Below are positions 1 through 36,006 of a stretch of DNA of 62,000 nucleotides, in pieces; position 1 is the first letter of the stretch; every line of letters starts with the position of its first letter. This DNA comes from Chrysomallon squamiferum. Its lineage: Eukaryota; Mollusca; Gastropoda; Neomphalida; Peltospiridae. Below the pieces are notes generated by a model. That model was not told the DNA's origin. It made no database searches and worked only from the letters and a program-made list of their open reading frames with translations. The stretch lies in contig CM022665.1 of assembly GCA_012295275.1 (NCBI GenBank), forward strand, positions 39,732,295 through 39,794,294, given 5' to 3'. A program made the position numbers and the translations under genes.

Positions 1-2480
<2,480 letters not shown>

Positions 2481-3052
2481 CTTGGTCTAATAATTAAGTT
2501 CTGTCTGGGGGTTCGTAGGCTGTGAACAAATACCGCATTTCTTCTCAACCATGAAAACTACTTTCTTCTGGAGATTTCGGAACCACACCGAAGAAGACTG
2601 CCGCTGTTTTGTTACCATGGTGTTCTTTCGGCTGCAAAAATAATCTTGGTTGCGTGTTTGATAATGTCGACTCTCCACTGCATGAAGAAAAACAGAAAAG
2701 AAAAAATAAACATATCACGGAACAGCCGGTGAAAATCATAATTAATAACGACAAGGATGGTCGTTCAGAATGTACAAGTTATGTATGCAATTTAGTTAGT
2801 GTAAGGGAAAAAAGCTAATTAGTATCTGTCGCAGGAATGATGATGAAAAAAAAAAAGAAAAAAGAAAACAGAAGAGGTTTTTATGTTATCTGTTGCTGAA
2901 ATGATGTCAGTTTTAGGGTGAAAAAGAAACGGAAAACTGAAGATGATATACACGAGTGTTTTATTATATTGAAATAATATTTAGTTTTAAAGGGGCAAAT
3001 AAGATATAAGTAAATATGCGAAAAAGTAAGTCAATGGGAAATGAGAAAATTG

Positions 3053-3056
<4 letters not shown>

Positions 3057-3130
<74 letters not shown>
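3057..3130. repeat. (GA)n microsatellite
   Basis: This is an uninterrupted GA dinucleotide run of about 74 bp lying just 5' of the first tRNA-Leu cassette. The frames reading through it are repeat artefacts. Confidence 0.95.
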
Positions 3131-3133
<3 letters not shown>

Positions 3134-3187
3134 TTTTAGATCTTAAATGCAGAAAATGCATTTGACTTCATTTTGGGATAAAAACTG

Positions 3188-3436
3188 GAAATGTTTCTTT
3201 GCTTCATAATATGTCAAATTTTATGCACAGAAATAATGACGTTGGCACGTATCAGACTCGAACTACGTACAAATTAACGACTTTTTGCATTACAGAGCAT
3301 TTCTGCTGCGCATTACGTCATGGGACCTGCCATAACTGCCAAAACGTCATACAATTCAAATTTTCGAACTATTCTAAATTATTATTATTATTTTTTTTTT
3401 AATGACATTTCCACGGACCGGCCTCGGCAGAATAAA
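3188..3436 (+). repeat. tRNA-Leu cassette 5' flank, copy A
   Basis: This 249-bp block is homologous to 22604-22856, with long shared stretches such as gaaatgtttctt, acaaattaacgac, gcgcattacgtcatgg and cggcctcgg. In both places it ends in low-complexity sequence, then a shared 'cattcat.tattatttta' stretch, then a tRNA-Leu sequence. It is therefore the upstream part of a duplicated tRNA locus. The two copies share TTACGTCA at 3313-3320 and 22731-22738. Confidence 0.8.
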
Positions 3437-3528
3437 TTTATAAATAAATACATAAATACATAAATACATAAATACATAAATATTATTAACAACATTCATC
3501 TATTATTTTACAAAAGAAAACGCATAGT

Positions 3529-3562
3529 GCCAGGACGGCCGAGTGGTGTAAGGCGCTGCGTT
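3529..3562 (+). pseudogene. tRNA-Leu 5' half (interrupted copy)
   Basis: The sequence matches the 5' half of the intact tRNA-Leu(CAG) genes at 20928 and 23011: acceptor strand, the D-arm/A box 'ggccgagtgg', and the 5' anticodon stem ending in 'gctgcgtt'. After the first two anticodon-loop bases the match stops abruptly, and the rest of the tRNA resumes at about 4850. Several substitutions (gccagga for gtcagga, ggtgta for ggtcta) suggest it has not been under selection as a tRNA. Confidence 0.85.
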
Positions 3563-3591
3563 AACTGCAAATATGACGTCATCAGTTAAAA

Positions 3592-3855
3592 ATGTCGGAA
3601 GAAGAAGTAATGGATCAGTCAGTTTGCGAAGGGCCTTTCAAAGGATTTGCAATAGCAGTAGCTTTCTTCATTATTTTCCATGTCGCTGGGATGACTGTCA
3701 CCATGATAAAACTGTTAGAAAAGCGGATAGACGAACAGTGCTTTTCTCGGTTAAAAAAAAAAAGAAGATTCAGGTTCAATCCCAGCGACGGAAAAAACGA
3801 AAGATTCTATTACTCCAGCAAAAAAAAGTTATTCGTTAGACTTCGGAGACAATAA
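3592..3855 (+). CDS. Small putative single-pass membrane protein (unrecognised)
   Basis: An 87-residue frame starts MSEEEVMDQS, with an acidic N-terminus. It continues into a hydrophobic stretch at about residues 18-39 (FAIAVAFFIIFHVAGMTVTM) and then a strongly basic tail (KKKRR, KKK, RLRR). This layout is unlike the surrounding repeat-derived frames and fits a small tail-type or single-pass membrane protein. The ATG has an A at -3. A second ATG-initiated frame (3573) overlaps it but has no coherent character, so I treat that as a shadow. The ORF sits inside the insertion splitting a tRNA-Leu. I do not recognise a family, and it may be a decayed passenger or chance ORF. Confidence 0.3.
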   Translation: MSEEEVMDQSVCEGPFKGFAIAVAFFIIFHVAGMTVTMIKLLEKRIDEQCFSRLKKKRRFRFNPSDGKNERFYYSSKKKLFVRLRRQ

Positions 3856-3869
3856 CAACTGGATTACTG

Positions 3870-4110
3870 TTTGCAAGTTTTATCACAGAGTTTGTTAACT
3901 GTGTACATTTTGAACTATTAATTGCAAGTTTTATCACAGAGTTTGTGAAACTGTGTACATTTGGATTGTTGTTTGCAAGTTTTATCACTCAGTTTGTGTA
4001 GCTGTGTACATTTGGACTATTATTTGCCAGTTTTGTCATTGACTTTGTATAAGTGAACAGTTCGACTATGATTTGCAAGTTGTGTCACCGAGTTTAACTG
4101 TTGTTTTTAT
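3870..4110. repeat. 52-bp tandem repeat, about 4-5 copies
   Basis: Units begin with 'tgcaagttttatcac' and contain 'agtttgt' and 'ctgtgtacatttgga'. They recur near 3872, 3923, 3974 and 4026, with a degraded unit near 4073. They lie directly after the stop codon of the small membrane ORF, so they could be its 3' UTR or an independent minisatellite. Confidence 0.8.
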
Positions 4111-4521
4111 TTTCGTGGACTTGTTGAAAACATTTTGTACTGTCACGTTAAATATTCATGTCTTAATACTAAAGATTCATTGTATAAAACGACTGTTTTC
4201 TGGGTTGTTTTTTTTTCTCCAAAATTTGTTTACTTAATATATATATATTAATATATATATATATAAATGTATTGTATGTTATTTTAAGTTTTTTTTTTCT
4301 TTCTTTTTTCTCTCAGAAAACAAAACAAAAAACGGATTGATAACTCTTTAAATCAAAAATCAGGACTATTATATAGTTCATTATATATGTATTAATGTAA
4401 AAAAAAAATGTCTTTGTTGCAAAATTTCTAAAGATGATATTTATGATATATGATATGTACTGCATTCTTACAAAATGATTACTGTGCGGCATATTTGTGT
4501 GTGTTTTAAAACACTGCTGTT

Positions 4522-4565
<44 letters not shown>

Positions 4566-4849
4566 GTGTGTGTTTCAAAACACTGATTACTGTATATCAT
4601 GTGTATATATGTTTTAAAACATTAATGTACAGATGTTCATACATGTTTTGAAACATTGTTTACTGTGTGGCATGTTTTTGACTGTTTAAAAAAAACTGAT
4701 TTAGTTTTTTTCATTACCTTGTAGTTTGAAGACAAAAAGTTCTGTATCAATAAGAGAGACATCAAAAAGAAATGTGTTTGACAATTTTATATCCAGAACA
4801 TTGGCATATTATTTACTAATGGTTTTTCATGTACATCATTTATGTGTTT

Positions 4850-4890
4850 GTCTCGTTCTTTAGGCGTGGGCTCGAATCCCACTTCTCACA
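4850..4890 (+). pseudogene. tRNA-Leu 3' half (interrupted copy)
   Basis: This matches the intact tRNA from the 3' anticodon stem/variable arm through the T arm (B box 'ggctcgaatcc') to the acceptor 'cttctcaca'. One change in the acceptor (ctcaca for ctgaca) weakens pairing. It is followed by 'aaattttta', as in the intact gene ending at 23094, so it is the downstream half of the copy beginning at 3529. Confidence 0.85.
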
Positions 4891-4981
4891 AATTTTTATG
4901 TATATATGTATCTCACAAATTTGTGTGTGTGTGTGTGTACACAGAAACACACACATACAAATACAGAGCATTATTAAAATT

Positions 4982-5002
4982 GTTCGAATCCCACTTCTGA
5001 CA
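4982..5002 (+). pseudogene. Second tRNA-Leu 3'-end fragment
   Basis: Twenty-one bases identical to the T-loop and 3' acceptor of tRNA-Leu lie 92 bp after the 4850-4890 half. The preceding 'tacagagcattattaaa' is also found just downstream of the intact tRNA at 20928-21011. This means the 3' flank of that locus was copied here and a tRNA end was joined to it. Confidence 0.7.
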
Positions 5003-5615
5003 TTAGTATTTTTGTTCAACCTCGTGTAGTATAATCAATTACTTTTTTTTAACTTTAATTGTGTAAGGTTTACAAAGAAAAATAGTTTATTTCATATAAT
5101 TCAACTTGCAATTTTTCTAGAAACCTAATTTTAAAGACAACAAACAATAATATGATTAACATTAATTTTATTTCATAGGTTTGAAGTATAATAACAGTAA
5201 TAATGATAATAATAATAATAATAATAAAGTAAATAAATAGGTAAATAGTAAAGTATAAATCACACACAAAGTTACATAGAAAAAATAGGGGACAGATATA
5301 CACGAACAAATTAAACAGACATATTTATTAACTTACATCAACATCTGAGATCAAAGTGTAAAATTAGAAATGAATTAAGGCTATGATAAAATGGTGGTAG
5401 GATGGGGAATACGCTGACAATGTAATGCACGTGTACGTTAGTATGTTTGTATGTGTATGTATACATGCATATGTATGTACGTGTATGTATGAATGGGTGT
5501 ATGTATGAATGGGTGTATGTATGCATGTCTGCTTATGTATAAAAATATGCACATGTATCTGTATGTTATTATGTGCATGTAAATGGCTGTACATGAGTAT
5601 ATCAATCACTGATAA

Positions 5616-5654
<39 letters not shown>

Positions 5655-5733
5655 ATTCTACACTGTTCAGTATTACGGAAATTAATAGTTTTAATATTTA
5701 GAGTTATGTCTCTTTACAATTATTAATTAAACA

Positions 5734-5775
<42 letters not shown>

Positions 5776-6837
5776 AAAGAAATAATAATAATAAATTTAA
5801 TAAATAAAAATATAAATTAGCATAAATAAAATCTTTCACAAACAATGTATTTACAAATTACAAAATATAAGGTTAATAACCAAAAAAAAAAAAAATGCTT
5901 TGGACATTTAAAGGAAAACGTATATTATAATAATACAAAAAATTCAAAATTTGTACAGATACGTGAAATACAAAAATGTTTATAAAAATGTCTTAAAACA
6001 TCAAAACAAGTTTATGAAAGAAATAAAATGATTTCACAAGATATATATTGCACAATCTGTTAATCCATAAAGTAAACTCCACGTATTTATTTGAAGAAAA
6101 CGAAGAAAAAGTATAGAACACAGAAATATATGTTAATATTATTTACAGTCAACATATATAGAAACAGTGCATAAAATATATTCATTAATATAACAAACAG
6201 TTTAATGATTTTTATATACGAATTACTCCTTAGAGGAAATTGATAAGACAAAACTGCATTATAAATAAGTGAGCGGATAGGGGTGAATAACTGTACTTTT
6301 TTTAAATTTATTAATCATTTTATTTTAGTAATTAGGAATTCAGTTATAATACACATTATATACGTAATATAATAATATATTTTATATCAAAGAGTTAAAA
6401 GGTGGAAACGAATTTAAATCTATTTCACAGACGTCAACACATTAACGTGAATTTAATTTACATAATTTCATGTGGAGGCTGGTATGTAAGAATAGTTTTA
6501 TAAGTAGAATGAAAAGATATAAAAAGTGTAAAAAATCAAGGCAAATCACATATGATTGGATTGGTGCATATTCATTATTCAAACACAGATATACTGCATA
6601 AGCAAAAACAGTTGTGCGAGAGAAATTAATATTATTAAAATTGGATTAGAATATGATTTTGTTTGCTTTTCGAGTCATCATTCAAACGCGTAAAGTTCAA
6701 AGGTTCTTGCCAGATTGACAAAAACAGTGAGAAATAAAAATCATTAATATAAATGCAATATGCATTCCTTTTTAAATGGCTACGTCCATTTCGAATTTCT
6801 TTCTTTTAAAATATAAAACGAGGAAAACAGTAAAATC
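5003..6837. other. AT-rich 3' flank of CaM-1
   Basis: The stretch contains (AAAT)n at about 5612-5655, a poly(A) run near 5745-5773 and otherwise AT-rich unique sequence. Several TTTATT motifs on the plus strand are AATAAA signals for the minus-strand CaM-1 transcript, so part of this is probably its 3' UTR. I cannot choose the used polyadenylation site. I see no other coding exon. Confidence 0.5.
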
Positions 6838-28521
<21,684 letters not shown>

Positions 28522-28524
<3 letters not shown>

Positions 28525-28800
28525 GATGCGTGACTGGAATATAAGAAGTCTTATCACCAACTAACTACGTCCACACTCGCCGCTCTAATCTTACAACGAT
28601 CCCTACGATCTATAGAAACAAACACCAACTGGCGTATTTTGATTCACTGTGTGTGTCTGACTTGTCAACTGGCCGTCTGATAGATGCACTAAGTGCGTGC
28701 TAGGCTCGAGAGCAGCGCGAGCAGTCCACGTTGAACTGTCCCAGGCGAGAACGGTGCAGCCGACACAGAAAGTTAAAATAACGCGCGGATAACGTTTGTA
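28522..28800 (-). promoter_or_regulatory. CaM-1 first exon and CpG-containing promoter region
   Basis: The minus-strand sequence ends in 'cgcatc-ATG-GTGAGT', giving the start codon at 28522-28524 as the last three bases of exon 1. The 250 bp upstream have many CpGs (cgcgcg, gagcgg, cgagtg), in contrast to the AT-rich neighbourhood, as expected for a 5' UTR and promoter. A TATTTTAA element lies near 28776. The transcription start cannot be placed from sequence alone. Confidence 0.6.
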
Positions 28801-29097
28801 GTCTTTGTCGTCAGTGAATATAAAAACATATCCAATAATCGACATAAAGCAAAATCGATGATACGTGGAATAAACCCTAGATGAAAAAACAAACAAAAAC
28901 AATATATATACATATATTTTTTATTTTTTTATATATATATTTTTTTAACCCCCACGAAGACTGGTTGAGTGCAAAATGTACAGAATGATATCTGGTTAAT
29001 GGTATTTTGCTTCGTGAAAGCGGTGATGTTAATAGAATTACAGGAAACTCGGTAATTGAAATAATGTAAATTTTGGTGTTTAGTTAAGGAGGTTTTA

Positions 29098-29146
<49 letters not shown>

Positions 29147-30392
29147 GTAGTAGTAGCTTAATGGTGATAGTATTAGCGGTAGAATATGAAGTAGTAGTAA
29201 TAATAGTCATGGTTATGGTAGTAGTAGTAGAGTAGTAGTAATAATAGTATTGATGGTAGTAGTAGTAGCTTAGAGCCATACTGTAGTGGTTATAGATGAG
29301 ATAGTAACAATAGCAGTAGCAACAGTAGTAGCGGTAGTAGTAGTTGATGAAAATGAGGTAGTAGTAACAGTATCGTGCATAGATACGTATAATTACACAA
29401 GACATTAATAGTAAACAGATACGAAACATTTAAAAAAATTTAAAATGTTAAAATTTAAATAAATAAAAAAATATATATAATAAATAATTTTTAAAAAAGT
29501 AGAAGAAAAAATTATTAAAAGGTAAAATATTTTGTGCATAATTTTGAGAAATATATATATAATTATATCTACATATATAGACGTTTATATGTATATGTAA
29601 GTATCTGTATATGTGCATGTGTACAGAGAAAGAGAAAGTGCTGAAAACGAATGACTAAATGAATTATTACATTTGACAATGATACATAAACATTATTTTA
29701 ACGATTTATTAACGATTTTAGATTAAAACATTTTAGCCTTCAATTGTTTTATCTTTATTTTTAAAAAAATATTTTAAGCAATTAAAAAAGAAATAATAAA
29801 ATAAATAACTGCTATTCCTGAAAGGAATTTGCGCTGCTGTTGGATCAATTTACAGCAACTGTCTGTTATGAACTTTAATATTTAAATAATTGTGTACTAG
29901 TTGGAATGGAAAAAAAACCTCAAATAAAACAACAACAAAAAACACACGAAACAAAGGATAATCCTAAGTTTGTGACGTGTATATTCAAACAGTTAAATAT
30001 TTAACCATTATTTTCCTCCAAAAGTGTGTTTAATAATACGATCCAGCATGTCAGCATACTTAAGAGCATATATTACTACCCTGTCCCTGGAATATGTCAA
30101 TTACACGACACACGATTGGCGCAATATGCAAAGTTGCCAAGGCTACTTGTCGCAATGCGCAACTGGCAGACGGCATGTAATTTATCATATAGTTTATATT
30201 CAGCGAAACCTAAACGATGGAGGTTTGAATATTTAATATTTAAAGACCTCCATTTGTTATTATCTCACAGCAAATTCAATGTTGTTTGACATTTTGTTTT
30301 TGTTTTTAGTTTTGTTTTCCAGGATACGAAAAGATATTGCCTTTTATATTCATTCGCTTAACGTTTAGATGATACACCAAAGAAATACATTT

Positions 30393-30431
<39 letters not shown>

Positions 30432-30628
30432 TCATGATGACGATGATGACGACGATGATGATTTTTTCATTGATGTCTTTACTATTTACTTACTTTATTT
30501 ATTGCTGATGTTACTGATGCTTTTTTTTCCCCCTCTGTTACTAGTGGACACAACAGCAGCAACAGCAGCAATCACTATTACTGTTACTAGTTCTCCTTCT
30601 ACTCTTAATACTACAATTACTGTTATTG

Positions 30629-30672
<44 letters not shown>

Positions 30673-31142
30673 GCTTCTGCTAAAACTGCTACTACTGTTG
30701 GAATTATTACTACTGTTTTTATTGTTGTTATTGTTACTGAAAACAGTATCACTGTAAAATAGTTTGACATTGTTCTCTGTATACACATTTCTTGATAATC
30801 GGATAATGTAAATAATATATGTTGTAAGGGTATCGATTCTGAAATAAACATTGATATATGTATCTTTAGGGAATGATACAAGATTTTAGATCAATTTTCT
30901 CAGATCAATACATATCGATTAATATATATATAATAAAATAATAATAAAAAATTAAATAAAAATTAAAAAATGAATAAAAAAATTAAATTAAAAATTAAAA
31001 TAAATAAATAAAATATCGAGGATTTAAAACAGTATTAATAAATATTAATTAAATATAAATTTCCCTATAATTATCATTTTAACTTTTTATTTTAATGCAA
31101 AGGTATTTAAATGTATATATTGAGCAAGATAATTTTTAAGCG

Positions 31143-31195
<53 letters not shown>

Positions 31196-31493
31196 TTATT
31201 CTAAACAATATCTATCGCATTTTTTGTTTTCTTTTTTATTTCTAATAGAATTTATTTATTTTCTTATTTACAAGCAGCTAAATTTATTTTTATAGAATTA
31301 TTTTGCACCGTTTGAAAAATACGACGTTCGGATTCTAGAGTTACGTCCCTTAAGTTTTAAACGACGAGCGTTAACGTTTCTTTATTTTCCTTAGCAACTA
31401 AGACAACCGACCAAAGAACTTCCAGCAGACAAGTCCGAGAAGTATCTCTTTACCACGTATTTCAGGTAGTATCAGTCTGAGAATGATACGATA

Positions 31494-31530
<37 letters not shown>

Positions 31531-32070
31531 TTAATAATAACAACATTTAAATTGTTGCTGTTATTGTTGTTATTATAACTGCTACTATTATTACTACTAC
31601 TATTACTTTAACTATTATTGCTACTGCTGCAGCTATTGCAACTTCTAACAGTTCTACTATTCTCCTCCAGTTATTATTATTAGTAGTATTCTCTTCTTCT
31701 TTTTTTGTTCTTATATTATTATTATTATTATTGTTTTTATTATTATTATTATTATTATCAGCAGCAGAAGAGATAGTAGTAATAATAGTGTTAGACTTTT
31801 TACATTAAATTGCAGAAATAAAAAAGTAAATAAACAAATAAAGAAGTAAAACAAAATAATTAAATAAATAGAAAATAAAATGAGTAAAATTAAATAAATA
31901 ATTAAATAATAAGAGAGTAAATAAAATAAATTAAAATAAAATAAAATAAAATAAAATAAACAAATAACTAAATAATATTCAAATAGTAAGATGCAAGTAC
32001 ATAAATATTCAGTATTTTTTTATTTATGTATGTTATTTTGTGTTTTTTTGGATATAAGAAGCCCAAATAA

Positions 32071-32106
<36 letters not shown>

Positions 32107-32422
32107 TTTTTTTTTATTATTATTATTATTAGCAGTAGTACTAGAAACACTGGTATTAGTACTAGTGTTACATTAAATTGCAGAAATCAATAAATTAATA
32201 AGTAAGTAAGTAAGTAAATAAATAAATAAAACAAAATAAACAAATAAAATAAAATAAAATAAAATAAAATAAAATAAAGTAAATAAATAAATAATATTCA
32301 AATAGTAGACAAGGATGCAAGTACATAAATGTTCAGCATTTCTTTATCTATGTGTGTGTTTTGTTGGTTTTTTTTTTTTTTTTTTTATAAGAAATCCAAA
32401 TATACTGTTAAAATTGTTGTTG

Positions 32423-32459
<37 letters not shown>

Positions 32460-32576
32460 CTGCATATTATTTCTAAATATAATCTGCATGTATCTTCTTA
32501 TCAAATATTATTTCCTAGTGATCACATTACGACAAAAAACATCAACAATTAACCCCACCCCTCCCCACTATTTTCA

Positions 32577-32609
<33 letters not shown>

Positions 32610-32640
32610 TTGTGTTTTCTTAAGCAGTCGCACTACTTTC
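28801..32640. other. Divergent spacer between CaM-1 and CaML-A
   Basis: This is mostly (AAT)n tracts (29098-29156, 30399-30431, 31145-31195, 31498-31530), (ACT)n at 30630-30671 and (AAAAT)n or (AAAT)n runs around 31.8-32.3 kb. A unique, less AT-rich patch at about 30030-30250 has two overlapping frames that I do not accept as coding. The 31.97-32.15 and 32.25-32.46 kb segments are similar to each other, each with an 'aatattcaaatagta...gatgcaagtacataaatattcagcattt'-like core. Confidence 0.6.
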
Positions 32641-32773
32641 AAACAGTGCGACCAAGTCGTGACTTCCAATTAGGTCAAGTTGACAGGTGAACCGGTTGGT
32701 GACGTCACATCCGTGAGTCAATACCTGCCAGGTGTGTTGTGTTTCGTTACAGATCCTCCCTGTCTCCACAAAC
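32641..32773 (+). promoter_or_regulatory. CaML-A promoter with CRE and AP-1-like sites
   Basis: A perfect TGACGTCA lies at 32700-32707 and a TGAGTCA at 32714-32720, 67 and 54 bp before the ATG. CCAAT occurs near 32667 and a CAGGTG E-box near 32731. The patch is clearly less AT-rich than the flanks. CREB/ATF and AP-1 control would suit a Ca2+-responsive gene, but binding is an inference. Confidence 0.5.
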
Positions 32774-34899
32774 ATGGTAAGTTCCGCTTAAATCTCTTCT
32801 TTAATCCGAAGCTGTCCCGATTTAATGCATCCGTAACCGCGCGAGGAATTACGGAATCTGCGGTTTAGCTCAACCGGCATCTTCAAAAGATTTTTTAAGA
32901 ACGAACGAAAACATGGCGTCCGTACCTGTAAATAATAACTATCGTTAACAATGTTGGGTGTGTGCGTATGCTGTCTCTGAGTCACATTTCGAGTAGCTTA
33001 TAGTGGCCAGGGTTCGAAAATGGGCGGGTGAGGTGTGGTGCTTGTTACCGTATTGCGCTGGGTAGCTAGCTAGCTACCCGACCGAGGTCATAATAATATG
33101 ATAATTACTAAACGACTAAAAATAATACATGATTCAAACAATCCGCCGGTATTAACAGTTGAAGAGTTTTGCATTTAATTTCATTTGTATAAAATATAAA
33201 TCAGATTTTATATATGTTTAGCTATATATTTATTTATTTATTATTTATAATGTTAATAATTTATTATTTTGATCGTCATTTAAGATTATCAACATGAGAA
33301 ATGTTTTTTTTTTTCACCAGGTCACGATATAAAATGAGTATTAAAAAGAGAATGTTGGGTGTGACTGTATATCTATATCTATCTATCTATCTATCTATTT
33401 GTCTGTCGGTATGTGTGTGCACACACACTAGTATTTTTTTTTTGATGTTTACAAATTTTTATTGGAATATTAATAGCCTGCATTGTTTGGTTTTGATAGC
33501 TAAAGATATGTTATGCAAATATGGAGATATGCACACCCTAACAAACGATTTCTTATTAAATTCATCGATTGTCTTTATCTGCAATCAAGTACAATAAAAA
33601 AGTGAATTTATAAAGAACTTGCTGAAATGAAAATTAAACACACATAAATAAATATACGTATTTGTCTGTGCATGCATTATACACATACATATGTACACAT
33701 AGGTAAATATATATTTTTTTGTGAACTAAGTTATTAATAGCTGTTCAGTGTTAGTATTTATGTTATAAACCCATTTTCTGCTCTTATAAAAGTTGAACGT
33801 AATTCACAGCTGAGCTTTCAAACATTTATTGTCAAAGTTTACTATGCTTTGTACGTATGTTATCAAAACCCCGCTAGTCCTAATACATAATACTTGATTT
33901 ACTATATTATTATTACCTTTTTTTTTTCACTTTTTTTTTTCTCTTTTTTTCCAGGCTACCATTAGACCTGAAATGGAAAACGGTGAGTGTCTGGTTTTCG
34001 AATATTTTAAAATTTAAATGAAATTAAGTGACTTACTATAAATGAAAATGAATCTCGATTTGGGGAAATATATGTTCTCTGTAGATACAGTTATGATCAG
34101 CGACAAAAGAAAAGGTGTGGCACTGTCGGACCCGCCCTTCATATTTAACTTCTAATTCATTTTATTTTTATTTTATTATTATTATTTTTATTTATTATTG
34201 CAAATATATTAAGATAATGGTTGTCGTTGTTGTTGTAGTTATTATTATTATTACAAATAATTTAACAATGCATTAAACCACAACATAATTTTGAAAAATT
34301 ATAGCACAAAACGCATTGCCTTTGGTAAAAAAAATAAAAAAAATAAAAATAATAATAATACTAATAATAATAATAAAAAAAAAAAATAATAATAAAAAAT
34401 AAAAATAAATAAAAATGTTTCGTTTTGTTTGTGTTTACGTGCATTTTGAAAGCATACTTTGACCAGCAAGTCAGAACTGATCATTTTTACAATCCTCATA
34501 CACCAATCTCTTGGGCATATTTTCGGGAACGCTGTTCAGACACAAAATTCTATGGGATAATTATTGCAAAGATCTTTTAGTTAATGAGTTTATTTAAAGC
34601 GACAAAGTCAGACAACCAAAAGGGAAATCGCTTCAAACACAGCCAGAAACGTTTGAAACAAGATGAATTAACTTGGGGAAAACATTTAGCTTACTTTCTT
34701 TCTTCGTTTCTGTTGCGCTTTTCTATCATAATAATAATAAACAAAATACCCTTCCCCAACCCCACATTCTTCAAAAACCACCACCAACAACATGGTAATA
34801 AATAAACGAAAGCTTCCAAATTCATATGGGAAACACGTATTATTATTACTATTTATATATTACGTGACTTATTTTAATTTTATTTTATTATTATTATTT

Positions 34900-34972
<73 letters not shown>

Positions 34973-35957
34973 GATTTTATTTATTTATTTTTTTATTTTT
35001 TTATTTTTTTCAGAAATACGTGAAGCCTTTACCATGAACTGCCAGGCTGATAACAAACTCGCTCTGAATGGTCTGGGGAATGTGCTGCGGTCTGTTGGTC
35101 TCAGTCCAACGGAACTTCAACTGAGGAAAATAGCCGGAGAATATGAACAACGCTGTACGTTGTCTATTATTATCATTATTACTGTTGTCGTTGTTATTGT
35201 TATTGTTGTTAATCCTATTATTATTACTGCTATATTATTTGTATACTATATCACTGCTTCATAAACTATTTCAGTGACGTTCCTTTTCCAGTCTTTATCA
35301 CAATATTTCGTTCACTGCGTCTAAACTTCCTTATTTTTTTTTTTTTTTTTTTTTTTTTTGTAATTTGTTAATTAATCTCCCTCTCTAGTTTTATTCACCC
35401 TTGGCTGAACCAAACATCATTTTAAAAAGCACTGAAAGGACAAAACCATTAGATGTGATCAATATACATTAAGAACTTTAGAGGAAATAAATGGCCCATG
35501 TCTTTGTGTAGTTATGTTCACATTAGACTGAAAAACAACACAAATTTCTAGATAATTCGTGTGATTAGGGTCTGTTTTTTTGTTTTTTTCCGCCAGCTGC
35601 TTTCATAATGGAAGCAGATATGTCTTGTAATTTCAGAGACAGATGTCCGAGGTTCCCCAAACTTCTTATTTCTTTCATTTCTTTTATATTTGTATTTGTT
35701 ATATACTAATAATAATACTAATAATAGAAATTACAAATAGTTAACAGAGTAGTATAATTATTATTAACTTTTTCATCATTAAATTGTTATTTTGTTTTCA
35801 TCATAATGAATTTAGATCATCTGTCTGGTAATAAATCACTGGATTGTTTTTTTCCTATGAACTTCGTTAACAGTTCCTCTTTCTTAGCTCAACACTGTGT
35901 ATAACCCTGTTTTTGTAAATGCATCATCATTTTACTTTTACTATGCTGTTCTTTAAT

Positions 35958-36006
<49 letters not shown>

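Larger units (their letters stand above)
3563..4849. mobile_element. 1.29-kb insertion inside a tRNA-Leu anticodon loop
   Basis: This segment lies between the 5' and 3' halves of a tRNA-Leu sequence and replaces about nine bases (caggtcgca) of the intact gene. It starts with TGACGTCA at 3574-3581. It contains an 88-codon frame with a probable membrane segment (3592-3855), a 52-bp tandem repeat (3870-4110), (TA)n, and (CA)n near 4536-4562. No terminal inverted repeats or target-site duplication are obvious, and no reverse transcriptase or transposase is present. Calling it mobile is an inference from the clean interruption. A deletion/insertion rearrangement is the alternative. Confidence 0.45.

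Noticed and set aside
2551-2818. Short Cys-containing frames near 2.6 kb (including one resembling a zinc-finger start)
   Set aside because: They are short, lack a complete metal-binding pattern, and overlap frames of equal length on the other strand.
3573-3839. Frame overlapping the small membrane ORF
   Set aside because: It has no hydrophobic or domain pattern of its own and overlaps the more coherent frame at 3592.
30024-30289. Two overlapping 70-87 codon frames
   Set aside because: Two frames of similar length share the segment and neither has recognisable features. The segment may be regulatory instead.
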